Assembly: GCF_017654505.1 (NCBI RefSeq)
Contig: NC_054549.1
Span: 26,658,147 to 26,722,146, forward strand
DNA length: 64,000 nucleotides
Source: Polyodon spathula
Lineage: Eukaryota; Chordata; Actinopteri; Acipenseriformes; Polyodontidae
Direction: 5' to 3'
The translations under genes and the position numbers were made by a program. The notes below the pieces were generated by a model. It was given only the letters and a program-made list of their open reading frames with translations, ran no database searches and was not told the DNA's origin. Position 1 is the first letter of the stretch, and every line of letters starts with the position of its first letter. Positions 10,077 through 21,523 of this stretch are shown here, piece after piece.

Positions 10077-11662
10077 TGACATCAGGCCAGAAAGGAGTAC
10101 ACAGGCAGGCAGTACTGGCGGATGAACCTGAGATGCAATGGCTGCACTCTGTGTTTATTGAATTAAATAAATAAAAGGTTTTAAACATAAACAGCACACT
10201 GCATTTGAGGCCAAAATATATATCCTGTGTACCAACATCTAAACACCATTAACAGATCACATGCAACACAACTCAAAATAAACATGGGCGGAGCACACTG
10301 CCATATACCTCTTCCCTTTTGCGCAGCACACATGGCGTCAATGGCCACCTCCCCCCTTAAAATCCCAAATGGGGTTAATGGGCGGCAATGTTGCCAGTAG
10401 CCAGGCTGATGTGGCAATGCTGTCAGCAGACATGCTGACAGTGGGGCAAGTTCTTCCTTCAGCTGCACCACTGGCAGCGGAAATGCTGCTAACGTCGAGA
10501 CTGTCAGTAGACGTGCTGATAGCTCCCAGTATGGCACCTCCAGCCTGGGCAATTCTGGCAGCGGAAAGGCTGTTTCCTCCCGTGGCACCCCTGGCAGTGG
10601 AAAGACTGCGAGGGGCAATGCTGTCAGCGGACCTGATGACAGCTCCCAGACTGACTCCTTCAGCCGGGGCAGTCCTGACAGCAGACATGCTGGCCACCAT
10701 ACTGCTGTCAGCAGATGTGCTGGCAATGTCAAGGCTGGATCCTCTGACTTCAGCAGTCCCGGCAGTGGTGAACGGGCATCCTGGGCAGTGACGTGCAGGC
10801 ATCCCTGGGTGACAAAGCCAGGAGGGGAACCCCTGACCCAGAATGAGGCAGTGGGATCTCCACTTCTCCCCCCTGGTGATGGAGTCGAGACCAATCGTGG
10901 TGCTGGGGTTGGCCACTCTGGCAGTGGCTGCAGCGGTGCTGGTCCTCTTCGCGGCTAGGCTGTTATTTCCCTGTGCTCCACTCAGCAGCCTATGCAGTGG
11001 CTGCTGAGGATCACCAGCATCCTGTCCTGGTCCTTCTTACGGTAGTGAAGGTGAAACCAGTAGGCATTTTCCCTCTGCTGGGGGAAGTGAAATCAGCATG
11101 CGTTCTCCCTCTGCTGGGTAATGTGGGAGCAACAAGTAGTCTTCCCATGGCGATGGAAGCAGAGGTAGCTCCTGTTCTCACTCTTGTAGTGGAGGCAGAT
11201 GCAGATGCAGTTCCTGCTCTCCCTCATGCAGTGGAGGTGGGAACAGCTCCTCCTTGGGTGCTGGTTGCTCATGAGTCAAAACAACCAAGTATCGTGCTGG
11301 TCCTTCCAGCACAAAATAGCAATTGTTGTTTACTTTTTAATTTGCTTTTAATTTACTTTTAATCTCCTCTCTCCCATTCTCTTGTCCCCATACACCCAAC
11401 TCTGAGTGAGTAGCATCTATATATACTGTTGTGCCGGGATTAATTAATTCACTTGAATCCCAGCATGTGAACTAATTTGTACAGTTCCGTGCTCAAATAC
11501 TTTATCTGCATGTGAAGTGATTGTCCAATCACCGTGCCTAAATAAAATTATATAATTTAAATCACTTGTGCTACACAGACCCATTTATCCCATGCACCAA
11601 CATTAACACACCACACCCAACACAGCACAAAAAACATACAGGAGCGGAGCACACTGCCACAG
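10077..11662 (-). mobile_element. LTR-like retroelement derivative with GC-rich tandem repeat
   Basis: Read on the minus strand, the unit starts TGTGGCAGTGTGCTCCGC at 11662. The same start recurs in direct orientation at about 10305 (identical 16-base core at 10288-10303 and 11644-11659, with weaker similarity over about 75 bases). The downstream copy has AATAAA-like signals near 10145-10165 and may end at 10077. This fits two diverged LTRs in minus orientation. Between them lies GC-rich, degenerate tandem-repeat DNA (about 10360-10790, fading to 11280), with units containing GCAATGCTGTCAGCAGAC-like blocks. The minus strand stays open here for 237 codons of Leu/Pro/Ala-rich repeats, probably not a conserved gene. 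No pol-like domain is present and no clear target duplication was found, so the boundaries are uncertain. Confidence 0.45.
10360..10790. repeat. GC-rich degenerate tandem repeat (minisatellite-like)
   Basis: Repeated variants of GCTGTCAGCAGACATGCTG and GGCAGCGGAAATGCTG recur at irregular spacing. GC content and purine/pyrimidine patterning differ sharply from the AT-rich surroundings, and reading frames are open on both strands because stop codons are rare in the unit. Confidence 0.65.
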
Positions 11663-11969
11663 ATCTATTTTGGAGTGTCTGGGAACCGCTCCTTGTGTTC
11701 TACCTCTGTCAGTTTGTGCTTGTAAGATTTAGGTTGAGAGGTCTCCATAGAGCTGCTCTGAAAAAAAAAATCATTCCTTCTCTCTTTGGTTGTGTGGTTA
11801 TTCTTTCTTTGGTCACCTTGTGTGGTTAATTCTTTCTTTAACCCCAAGATTCCTTCTCTTTGGACAGACTTAAGGGTGACAGTAATGGCCCTTCGGAAAC
11901 CCAATTTTATTGTTTAGCAGTCTTTGGGATACACAAACTCTAATTAAACAAAATTTACATTGTATTGTA

Positions 11970-11992
11970 TATAATTATATATATATATATAT
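11970..11992. repeat. Short AT microsatellite
   Basis: Alternating AT tract about 20 bases long, just outside the MITE at 12034. Confidence 0.8.
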
Positions 11993-12033
11993 AGTACATA
12001 TATGTCCGTAAATAAAATAAATTCATGTATATA

Positions 12034-12514
12034 CAGGCAGTCCTTGTACTTGCGACACAATTGGTTCCCAAAAGTCGCATTGTATGTCAAAGCATTATAG
12101 TCGAAGATAATATTTTACAAAATTACGGTTATATTGTACTCATGCAAATATTTATTTAAATCTTTACACTTAGCTCAGTGGGTACGCACATATTACTCAA
12201 GCATCTATATGGCTTGTTTAAAAGTACAGACTCGGGTTTACAATGACGTATTCAGTGTGTGTATGTGGTACTCCAAGCCTGAACTACGATCATCTGAAGT
12301 TAAGCCCCTCATGTGACAGAGTTCACAGCTAAGGTTTTGTTATGAGTCAATTGCTCTTATCAGACATTGTTAAGGGCAAATACATTCTAAAAAAAACAAT
12401 TACTTGCATAAGAAATAAACGCTGTATCTATTTCATAAAGTCGAAGCAGGGTAATGCGTAAGTATTGCAAGTGTCGTGCATCATAAGTCGAAGCGTCATG
12501 TCGAGGATCGCCTG
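12034..12514. mobile_element. Non-autonomous DNA transposon (MITE) with TA target site
   Basis: The left end reads TA|CAGGCAGTCCTTGTACTTG at 12032 and the right end is an imperfect inverted copy whose reverse complement reads TA|CAGGCGATCCTCGACATG. TA dinucleotides flank both ends, and GTCG motifs are repeated just inside each end. The TA target and the end sequence suggest a mariner/Tigger-type superfamily, but there is no transposase. Confidence 0.6.
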
Positions 12515-12519
12515 TACAT

Positions 12520-13150
12520 ATATTAGTTGTGGGTATATAGTGATTTTTCTGGATTATTTTATTGTTGTTTTTTTGAGTGTGGTCTACTTGCATCTTTCTT
12601 TGCATTAGTGCTTGCACTATTGAGATGTACCTGTGCTGGCTCTGCGAGCACAAAGTGACCAAACTAAACTAAAGTAGCTTCTTAGCAGGTTTTTTCACAA
12701 TTTTGTTCCTCTGACTGGTGTTTTCAGTTTTGTGTCGTGCCTCAAAACACCTTTAGGGGGTCATTATCTCATGTTAACCACTCCCCCTGCCATGCCTTGT
12801 TGCATGCAAAACTGTAAAGTTTGACATACGTACAGAATGCATGCCAAAACTTTATACCCAGTTTAGGATTAATATTGAGAGAGGGATAGTGATGTAAAAC
12901 AGTAATATTCGTGCATTTGAGACAATCGGATACTAATTATAGGGGGTTCCCACGACCACAGCACAAGGCTACATCAAGGGGAGTATGGTGTTTTATGCCC
13001 TGAAATAATGTGTTCTCATCAATCCTCACTCAAAATAAGGGTCATAGATTTTTATTTGATGCAAACCAGGCTTGTCACCTCTCACTTTATTGAGCTTCTA
13101 TTAGAGAAGGGCCCCCTTGGGGGGAAGCATGTCAACACTATTTGTCGGAG
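12520..13150. other. Intergenic, nothing recognised
   Basis: AT-rich sequence without recognisable coding or repeat structure. Confidence 0.45.
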
Positions 13151-13155
13151 AACAT

Positions 13156-13345
13156 CAGCCTTTTTTTTTTTTTTTTTTAACAATTTTTATTCATTTTCCA
13201 ATTATCTCCCATTTTGGAATGCCCAAATATTATTCAACCTGGCTCACCGCTGCAACCCCCGAACTAAAACGCGAGATGAAGACGAGCACTTGGGTCCTTC
13301 GACATGAATGCCATCAGCAGTCAGCCTTTTTTCACTCTGCAAGCC
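13156..13345 (-). repeat. Probable retroposon fragment with poly-T head
   Basis: A T run at 13159-13177 is followed by TTATTCATTTTCCAATTATC, a CCCATTTTGGAATGCCCAA block and GCTGCAACCCCCGAAC. The second T run at 13325 precedes CACTCTGCAAGCC. A poly-T head suggests a poly-A-tailed retroposon inserted on the minus strand. The block resembles a dispersed repeat common in non-teleost fish, but this is from memory and not verified. Confidence 0.4.
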
Positions 13346-13349
13346 AAGG

Positions 13350-14884
13350 GAGACTGGTTGTAAATGGCATCTCCTCAGACGATTTGAGTAAAATCATTTG
13401 TATTGCCTCATTTTATTACATTTTATTGAAGACTTCTAAAGTCTGACTTCCAGTTTTGAAGGAATAAAACTTTCATGTGAATCAAAGATATGTTAAGGTG
13501 CTTCGAACTTGTTCTATCCATGTAAAGTCCAAGAACTGTCGGGAGAGGTGACTTCTGTTCTTTAAGTGAGGAGTTGCTGACTTCCTGCCAAGTCAATATA
13601 CGTCGAGATATATTCAGGGTCTGTGATGGAGAAAAGAGAGATAAGGAGAGGGTAAGGGGGCCCACACACATACAGAAATAAAACTGCAAATATGAGTAAA
13701 TGTACTGTTTCTGTGCAAGCTATTCTACTTAAACAGCTTTTAGGTCTAGAAATGTTTAGTTTTCACTAAACTAACCTGTATGTGTGCAGTGCAGTGAAAC
13801 GTTGCAGATCTCCCCTTCTTTTCTCTTCCTGCTTGCATCCTGTTCCCTTAGTCCAGCCTCTTTAGCTGCGGTGTTTAACAGTACCTGTCAGCAGTGTAAA
13901 TGTAGAAGGATCATTCTAATCTTTTAATGCCCATGCTTCTTGTAATGCCAAAACCAAACAGGTGCTTCTACTTCCAGGGTCTCAATAGATATTAAGGAAA
14001 GAGTAGGTCCTGTTGTCTTACCTTCCTGTAACTCAAATGTACCAACTTGGAATCCCCATTAAAGTGGGGCGGTCATTTCCACTGTTGTATAATTAAGCAA
14101 TAATGAATGATAGGAAGGACGTTTCCTGGCCCTGCCTGTCGGTTATCATTGCTATTATAAACTGTCTTTATGGTTTTAACAGCAATGACATTAAGGTTTA
14201 TAACCTTTTATTTTATATTTTTTTATATGTCCTGTCGTGCTCATCCCGTGCTGTTTCAGCGGTTCTTCGACTGTATAATTCTGCTTGTGAACAGCAAAGG
14301 GAACTATTTTCTTTCAAGGTTGAATTGCAGGTTTCCTGTGAGTCAAGTTTTGAAACACAGTGGGTGTGTTCGTGGCTATTTCTAAGGGTGGAGCTAGGCA
14401 TTGGGCTTCGGTTTTTGAATGTGCTTTTGCGGGTTTGCAGTCTGGAAGTTTTGCTACTGATTTTCAGCTATTGACGGCTGGTAGACATCAGTAATTGCAG
14501 GTTAAGACATTGGAAAGATGTGAAGACCATTCTCATTTGTTGGATAGTGATGTCTTTTTTTTTATTTATATATATATATAGAGGACTTGTTTTTGTGACC
14601 TGTTGTTGCCATTACTGCATGGGTTTGTTATGGTTTTGACAGCTATAATAGATGTTCTTTTTGGCAGATTGATACCTTACTGTACTTTCAGTGATGGCTG
14701 TGTGGACATTCTGTGGACATTTTCTGGCCATTAATGCCCTCTACAGCAACCAATCAGAAGACAGCATTCCCATTCTATTTATCAGGTTTATAATTAAGCA
14801 GTATTTTTAAGTAATGTATGAGGTAATGTTACATTCCTGTAACAGATTACTCATTACATCTGATGGATGGAGCACTTGAAATGA
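13350..14884. other. Intergenic, nothing recognised
   Basis: No supported gene. Open frames near 14103-14474 exist on both strands at once and have no family resemblance, so they look like chance. A short TA tract lies at 14566-14580. Confidence 0.45.
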
Positions 14885-14889
14885 CTTAT
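14885..14889. repeat. Target-site duplication, left copy (CTTAT)
   Basis: Matches 15604-15608 exactly across the solo LTR. Confidence 0.8.
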
Positions 14890-15603
14890 TGTGGCAAAGT
14901 GGTTTGTAATGCACAGGTGCAGTGGTGGTGCGGTGCTCAGGAATGATAGACACAAGACAATTCACGGTGAAAAAGCAGCTCTATATATGCTGACAAATAA
15001 TAATACCTAGCTTTACACAATGATGTGTATCACTCAAACCATGGGCTTCAGTCCCGAAATAATACACTAAACAAGAAACACACAAACACAACACGGTCAC
15101 AAGTCCAAGTGTTCTTAGTGAAAGTGCTGATTTACAGGCTTATTCATGTTCAATGGTGAAGTGAAGTCCGGGTTTAATTGCTGGCGGTTTAGCTACAGCT
15201 CCCGGAGATTAGCCTTCTCTAATATGCACAGACAGTTAGAAACAAACAAAACACTAAACACTCACGATTCACAAATTGATCACTTGCTTTCAAGGTTCTA
15301 GTGGTAACCACATCAAATGGAACAGATTGCTGGGGCCACTTTCCTTAAACACCCTTCGTCATGCCCTGTTTTGGTGGTGCGGGCAATCGCGTCTCCTCCA
15401 ATCCATGACTGACATATCGCCTACTTCATTAAGGCAATGACTTCTGGTATCATGGCCCCGCCCCCTTCCTGGATGGCTGGCTTCTGACTGACCCTGGAAT
15501 GAACTGCCGAACCATCCACTACAGGGTGCTTTGTTTCGATTTATATAGTGCCCTAGCAGATCGGGAGGAAGATTGGTGACTCGGATTCATTTGCTCTGTC
15601 ACA
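14890..15603 (-). mobile_element. Solo LTR with perfect CTTAT target duplication
   Basis: The 714-base unit is bounded by TG and CA in both orientations: on the minus strand it starts TGTGACAGAGCAAATG at 15603 and ends CTTTGCCACA at 14890. It is flanked by identical CTTAT at 14885-14889 and 15604-15608, the 5-bp duplication expected of an LTR-retroelement integrase. A CTATATAAATC box lies on the minus strand near 15538-15548. Internal blocks are shared with the LTR at 21015-21523 (TCAGTCATGGATTGGAGGAG, AAGTGATCAATTTGT, TATTATTTCGGGACTG). No internal coding sequence adjoins it, so it is a solo LTR left by recombination. Confidence 0.85.
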
Positions 15604-15608
15604 CTTAT
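15604..15608. repeat. Target-site duplication, right copy (CTTAT)
   Basis: Matches 14885-14889 exactly across the solo LTR. Confidence 0.8.
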
Positions 15609-17490
15609 TTATGTACTGACTTTAGATCTGGGTGACGTGGATGAGTGTTCACTGACAGGAAACAGATTAGAAGGTTGGGATTGACACTTGCTGTTCCACT
15701 AACAAATGGAGGTCCCACTTTTACATCTGTCTGCTATACTGGGTATGACTAACTCCTTGTTCCACGGGCAGTTCACCCAACCTCTGATGTACACATGATC
15801 GTTGGTGCGTTGCAGCTTCCTTCTCCCGGAACAAACCCCTGACTTCGAAGTATACACACGATCAACCTTAGAGATAGTCCCTTCATTTCCTGAACCCAGT
15901 AGTTCAGCAGCACAGACGGACCGATGATGACACCACGCCTACCTGCTGACTAGGAGCTTGCAGCTGGTAAACACACACGCTACTTGACCCTGGTTCTGCT
16001 ACATTTCCGAATTCTAATAAATGAACGAGGCCAGTTTCTGCAGTTGCTGTTATGATGGAAATTATTAAGCTAACAATTTTATACACTTCAGAGATCAAAA
16101 GCTGTAGTGTATCATGACAGGCAACGGAGCGATCGGATTGGTTGTGATGGTATATAATTATAAAATGGCTTGGATCAATTAAGCGCTGTGATTGTCTGAA
16201 GTAGATCACATGGCTATGCAGCAAGAATTGTCTTACTGCATGGCTATGACATCCTAGACTAACTTTAACTGATAATATTTAAAAAAAACCACTAGCCTGG
16301 ATTATAAAACTATGCCGAGTGTTCAATTGAATAAAGTACTAAGGCATTTTTATAGCACAATTGGAAACACTGAAGGAAATGAATACAGCATCTCAAAAGT
16401 GCTGCCATAAATTGTTATCTGAATATTGTTTCCGTGGGTAAAAATGTCAACATTATATCTGCAACTGAGTGTAAATAGTCCAACAATGTCATCTCTGTCA
16501 CCAAGAATTTCAGAAAATCTGGCAAACACTCAACCCAACAGCACCTGTCAATATTAGAGTTTTAAACAGAGTTCAGATCTCTCCTGCTCTCTCTGCTGAC
16601 ACAGCTGTTGGGCTTTTAAACAACGTCTGGTTTGATACACAATGCTATTGTGCTCAATGCGGACTGGAAGGACAACCTGACACACAGTATTGCAGATCAG
16701 AGGGCTTCCATCCAGATCTATAGGTTTTACATTTCTGCTCAAGGCAATTGTAGGTAAGAAGTGGGTAGAGTTTTTTCTTAAAGGCACATTTTTCTTTTAG
16801 AGGTCTTTTTTTCTGTCAAACCTGCTCTAATCCGCTCTATTCTCTATAGAATTTCTCCAGACTTTAGATTTCCTTTGATTGCCACAACATTATAAGATCA
16901 CTTCATGTGTGATCACATAGGCCCACATAGTCTGTGATGCATAGAATTTGAGTGAGGTGAACAGGTGGGCCCCACTAGTTACACAGGAAGTTAATTTAGG
17001 TGTAATGGTAGAGTGTTGTGCCTGGTAAATAAGTACAAAAAAAAAAAAAAAAAAAACATTTATAGAAAAAAACATTTAAACATCTTTTTTTTTTTTTTTT
17101 CTTTAACAAGGATTTTACAATCTAGCCATGGCATGTCAATATAATATTAGGTTCATTTAGGTTTAAGAATTATACAAGTACAGTGCATTCCAGGTAATGG
17201 CATACATAATATTTGCATATTCCTGTGAACTTTGAAAAATGTAAGGCACATTTCTTATGAAAAGAAATGCAATAGATTCCTGTTAATTGCATATCCCATA
17301 TGTTTATGCATTTAACCAGAATATGCAATTATAAGGATCATAAGAAATGGACTTCACAATTGTATGCAATTATTACTAGAGGTATTAGGTGCATTTCTAA
17401 CGGTTTTCTTGCATTCATCTACAGATGTATTGTATGGGGATGGGGGATCTGGCAGGCAACTGTGCTGACATGGAAGACATGAGTCAGACA
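15609..17490. other. Intergenic, nothing recognised
   Basis: No supported gene. Contains an A run at 17037-17056 followed by a T run at 17085-17100, and ordinary AT-rich DNA otherwise. Confidence 0.45.
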
Positions 17491-17496
17491 GTTTTT

Positions 17497-17642
17497 AAGT
17501 GAAATAGCCCACTCCAGGGTGTGCAGTAAGGCAATTCTTATCGCACTTCCTAAGTGGTTGAAGGCACTGCTTCGCATCATGCCTCACATTGCAGCCAGGG
17601 CGTGTTAAGAATTGTGTTACTGCACTATTGTGGGTTATTTCA
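17497..17642. mobile_element. Palindromic MITE, family shared with 36525
   Basis: The left end (AGTGAAATAGCCCACTCC, then GTGCAGTAAGGCAATTC) is an imperfect inverted copy of the right end, whose reverse complement reads TGAAATAACCCACAATA then GTGCAGTAACACAATTC. The terminal repeats therefore extend about 45 bases in a 146-base element. A partial second copy lies at 36525-36595. No clear target duplication was seen. Confidence 0.65.
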
Positions 17643-17756
17643 TACACATGTTACACAATTCTGCTGCATTTAAACGTAACTGTCAGTGAGAGCAGCCCTG
17701 GGTAACTGTAGTGTTTATAACAAAGAAAACAGCAAATTGTGTTTTGTGAGCGTCTC

Positions 17757-17778
17757 TTTTTTTTTTTTTTTTTTTTTC
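17757..17778. repeat. Poly-T tract
   Basis: Homopolymer T run of about 21 bases, with another at 17951-17970. Confidence 0.8.
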
Positions 17779-18439
17779 CCCTTTTATGAAAATCGGTTTT
17801 GTAAAAGTCTAGTCTGGGTAAAGCACCAGTGTGCTGTGTTACCATTGGTGTTGTCCCAGCCGCTTTTATTTTATTGTGCAGAAATAAACCATGGCCGTGA
17901 CATTTCAACCACTGCTTCTGACTGTTGTACAATCTCTAACAGACAATCCTTTCTTTTTTTTTTTTTTTTTACTGGAGTTATCTTTACCTATTCAAATACA
18001 AAGCAAGCGTGCTAAAGATGTAACCTGGCCACAAAATAGAAAATTTATAAACTAAAATAAATAAAATAAAATGATATGCAATATTGATTGCAATACCAAC
18101 TGATGATGCTTGTCTTGAACTGTAACATGGAGGTCAGCCGTGCCATCAGTTTTTATTAATCTCATAGTGCAACCTGTCCTTGCAAACCAATCAATCAGTT
18201 GCAATCAATCCTACAGAGCAATACAATTAACATTGATGTGAACTTGGCTGGAAGTAAAAGGGAATCTGTAAAGCATAAATCTTTCCACTGCAAGTTCCTA
18301 ACCTGCACTCTACACCCAGACCACTAGTTTAGAGACTCTTTACTACAAAGTGCATGGCCTGCAAGCTTAAAACAAAACAAAAACCACTCTGCAAAAAAAC
18401 AACTGCAAAATGTTATTCAGAGCCTTGTAAAAATATCTC

Positions 18440-18930
18440 CGTAGTAAGTAACTTAAAATAACATGGCAGCAGGGTGTCACTACAAACAAACCCTGCCTTC
18501 CTCCCTAAGGTGATCCCAGCCTTCCACATGAACCTGTCTGTGGCACTGGAGTCTTTCCATTCACCTCTATTTTCTTCAGAAGATAGGAGATTGAACTCCC
18601 TCTGCCCGATGAGGTGGTACGTAGATAGGACAAGAGCTCTGCATCATTCTGACCAGCTCTTTGTCTGTCACGGTATATGGACCCTAGGACAGGCCCTCTT
18701 GAAGCAGCGATTGTCGCATTCGATTGTAGACACAGTCTTGTCTCCTACCAGAGGGTTGATTACATCTAGGGCCCTCTTCAGAGGGGCCTCACTGTCTGAT
18801 ACTTGCACTGCGGCTAGCTGGGCTACATTGCATACTTTCTCCAGGTTCTACCGCCTTAATGTGGTAGATTCTTCCCTGCCTTCATTAGGCTTGAGGGTCC
18901 TTGAGGTAGCACGTTCGCACAGCTAATCCT
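18440..18930 (+). mobile_element. DIRS-type tyrosine recombinase fragment
   Basis: The plus-strand frame from about 18474 to 18926 carries the C-terminal half of a DIRS/Ngaro-class tyrosine recombinase. Visible motifs are VDRTRALHHSDQLFVC, TRGLITSRALFRGASLSDTC and HTFSRFYRLNV, the last holding the likely catalytic Tyr. Family members normally have a His in the H-x-x-R box just before TRG; here it reads SPTRG, and about 20 residues before that box are missing. This copy is therefore dead. These enzymes insert circular retroelement DNA in place of a DDE integrase. The inverted arms that follow at 19051-19343 belong to the same element. Confidence 0.7.
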
Positions 18931-19050
18931 TGGGTTATGTGGCTCTGATACGTTCCTCATCTGCTGCCATTCCTTCTCCCTTGCAACTGCTCTGGTATAC
19001 TTTCTCATATCTCATATGTATGTTGGTGGTAGTCTTTGAATTGAAAGGAA

Positions 19051-19343
19051 ATGTTAGGTTACTTACAGTAACCTTGGTTGACTGAAAGAGTAGACTACCA
19101 CCAACCAGCGAGGTCGCATCGGTCACCATAACGGGTTTGATGCAAAAGAGAAAATGGTAGCTGCAGGTTGACTGTTTAATCCCTCGGTAGGCGGGACCAA
19201 GGACGTCACCCCACAGGGGGCCTATCGGCAGCTCTGACAGAAAATGCCCAGTGAATACCTACCTATGGCAGGCATATCCCATAAATATGTTGGTGGTCAT
19301 CTTCTCTTTTAGGGAACCAAAGTTACGGTAAGTAACCCAACGT
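19051..19343. mobile_element. DIRS element terminal inverted arms
   Basis: The left arm at 19051-19107 contains AGGTTACTTACAGTAACC and TTGGTTGACTGAAAGAG. The right arm at 19284-19343 is its inverted copy (TTTAGGGAACCAAAG, then TTACGGTAAGTAACCC). The word TTGGTGGT recurs near both arms. Such inverted arms are typical of DIRS-like elements next to the recombinase gene. A related terminus is at 29574-29610. Confidence 0.65.
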
Positions 19344-19349
19344 TCTAGT

Positions 19350-19855
19350 TGCCTGCCGTTGACATATAACATAGGAACCATCTGGTTCACATCTATGTAT
19401 CCAAAGTAGCCGATCAATAGATGTATTGAACTCTGTTAAAGAATCTTAACACAGACTTATCAAAAGAAGTCAAGAAATGAAATAAGCAATGTAAAAAAAT
19501 GATATTATTGTACACATTAGTCAAAGTGAAACCACAGGCATCACTGGCGCTCTGGGGCTGAAGGTGGCAGCAGGTACAGAACATGTAAGGTCAAATTCAA
19601 TTGTGAAACAAGGTCACCTGGGGCTGTAGTGTAACTGCATGGCTGTAATGACACATTGCACAGTAGAACTGCTTTCTTGAGGGTATGTACTCTAATATTT
19701 ACAGGTACATAATTGTTTTATGCTGAGATAATGTAACAAATGAATGTCCATCAATATTAAAGTAACTTTAGCAAACTTTTAGCAAATAATTCCATACATT
19801 TTACCCATGTTGCACTTTTATTTGGACATAGGTCACACATGTGCCATTTTTAAAA
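19350..19855. other. Intergenic, nothing recognised
   Basis: No coding or repeat structure recognised. Confidence 0.4.
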
Positions 19856-19859
19856 GAAA

Positions 19860-20075
19860 CAAATGTCATAGCAAACATGTATATCCATTTTTAAACACTA
19901 GTTTAAAGAACATTCCCAATTTTCTTGCCTTGCCTTCCAGGAAGTCTGTTATTGCTTTACTTCCTGGGCCATTCCACCTCAGCAGTGTCTTCTGGGTCAA
20001 AGCAAGTAACTGTCTCAAAGGATATCAGGAAATAGGGGAACCAGCTGATTGGTTATTCATTTAATGGGGACAGTA
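19860..20075. repeat. Interspersed repeat, second copy of the family at 464-770
   Basis: Blocks in common with 464-770 include CCTCAGCAGTGT, a TTCCAGGAAGTCTGTTA block and an AAATAGGGGAACC block in the same order. Class not recognised. Confidence 0.6.
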
Positions 20076-20079
20076 CCAT

Positions 20080-21009
20080 TAGTCACAGAGTAGGGGGGTT
20101 ATTGTCCTGCTGTTTCCTAGCACTTAAAGTATCATGTGTCAGATAATTAGTCAAGATAAAATGACATGAACTTTAAGTTTATTTGATGTAAATACATGTT
20201 TCCCCCACTCCCTGGTTGCATTTTGATATGGTGCATTAACACTCTCAACAAACAATAATATGACAGTGATATAATCTATTTTATTGACATGATCCCATGC
20301 TATTGTCTTTTTAGTTTCCACAACAACAAGCATTCCTATTAGCTCAGTTTATCCATATCTAAAATGAATTTCTTCAAATTGTTGTGGTTTGCCATTTATG
20401 GTCATTCAGCAGTTTACATTTTAAAATTAGCAACATTACATAATGTTTGGAAATTGGACAAAATCTGAAGAGACGTGCATCTGCATAGATTTCAAAACAC
20501 ACATTTTCAGGCTGTGAGATGTCTAAAACATCCCATTGCTAATTTCTGCAATCAATTCAATGTTTTTAACAAAATATACAAATGTGAATTTTTTGATACA
20601 ATAAACCTGAGCCCTGTAGGTTTTAATTGTATAACAGAGTTTAAAGCAGTAAGCCCAGTGTGCTGGCAAACCACTAACTAACAATTAAAAAGTACTTTCA
20701 ATCTCCACCAAGCTGAGCTAAAATTGAACTCCCATAATCATGTCAACCTTTAATCAGTGGCAGCTACTAACGGTATAAGCCAGGTACATTTAACCCTGCC
20801 TTTTTTTCTGTCTCTGTGTGCTTTGAGTTTACCTCCTGCTTGCCAACCTCCACCTCATTTTGGCCTTGCCAGAGGGGTTGGCAGTCGAACTGCACCCCGC
20901 CTCTCAGGAGATGTTAATAAAAATGTAGGTACCCTAGAAGATGAGTCAACTGTGTTTATTGTCTACTAAAAATAAATCACAAGAGTTGACTTGACTGAAA
21001 TATCATTCT
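20080..21009. other. Intergenic, nothing recognised
   Basis: No coding or repeat structure recognised before the solo LTR at 21015. Confidence 0.4.
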
Positions 21010-21014
21010 GATAC
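21010..21014. repeat. Target-site duplication, left copy (GATAC)
   Basis: Identical to 21524-21528. Confidence 0.8.
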
Positions 21015-21523
21015 TGTGACAGAGCGAATATGTGTCAGTCACGGATTGGAGGAGACATGAAGGAGGGCGTGGCGGAGAGTATTTAGGGGAAGTGAGAAAG
21101 GAAGTGATCAATTTGTAAATTGAAAAGTATTTTGTTTGTTTAGTGTAACTGTGTATATTTGTCTTTGCAGATGGCTAATATGAATCTGGGAGCTGCCGCT
21201 TCAAGCCAGCGACAAACACAAACTGCAATGCACCGGTGTTCAAACAAGCACCACTGTCTAATAACCACACCTACCCCTAGAGCACTCATTGTCTGGAGAC
21301 ATGTCTGTACCTGTGTTGTGTGTTTGTATTATTTCGGGACTGCAACCCCTTGGCTTATATACTGGCAATACCCATAGTTGGATAGAGCCAGCATTATTAT
21401 TTAAACGGTTAAGCAGACCACAAAAGAAAATAAAAAGAACTTGAACCACGAACTTTGTGTTTGTCATTGTCTGGAGTACCTGCATTACCCCTACAGCTAC
21501 ACACTGCCACCCACACTTTCACA
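21015..21523 (+). mobile_element. Solo LTR with perfect GATAC target duplication
   Basis: The 509-base unit starts TGTGACAGAGCGAATATG and ends ACTTTCACA, with GATAC on both sides (21010-21014 and 21524-21528). It belongs to the same family as 14890-15603, in the opposite orientation, but lacks about 170 bases near the 5' end, including the region that holds the TATA box in the other copy. A TATTTAGGGG box is present near 21080. No internal retroelement sequence flanks it, so it is a solo LTR. An AATAAA-like AAAATAAAAAG lies near 21427. Confidence 0.82.

Noticed and set aside
10360..10790. CRISPR array
   Set aside because: The repeats are degenerate and lack constant repeat/spacer lengths, and the DNA is vertebrate.
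10181..10916. 237-residue and 192-residue minus-strand frames as genes
   Set aside because: They lie in a GC-rich tandem repeat that is open in several frames on both strands, so openness reflects composition.
14103..14474. 123-residue frame as a small gene
   Set aside because: Low-complexity hydrophobic translation, with opposing open frames and no start context or homologue that I recognise.
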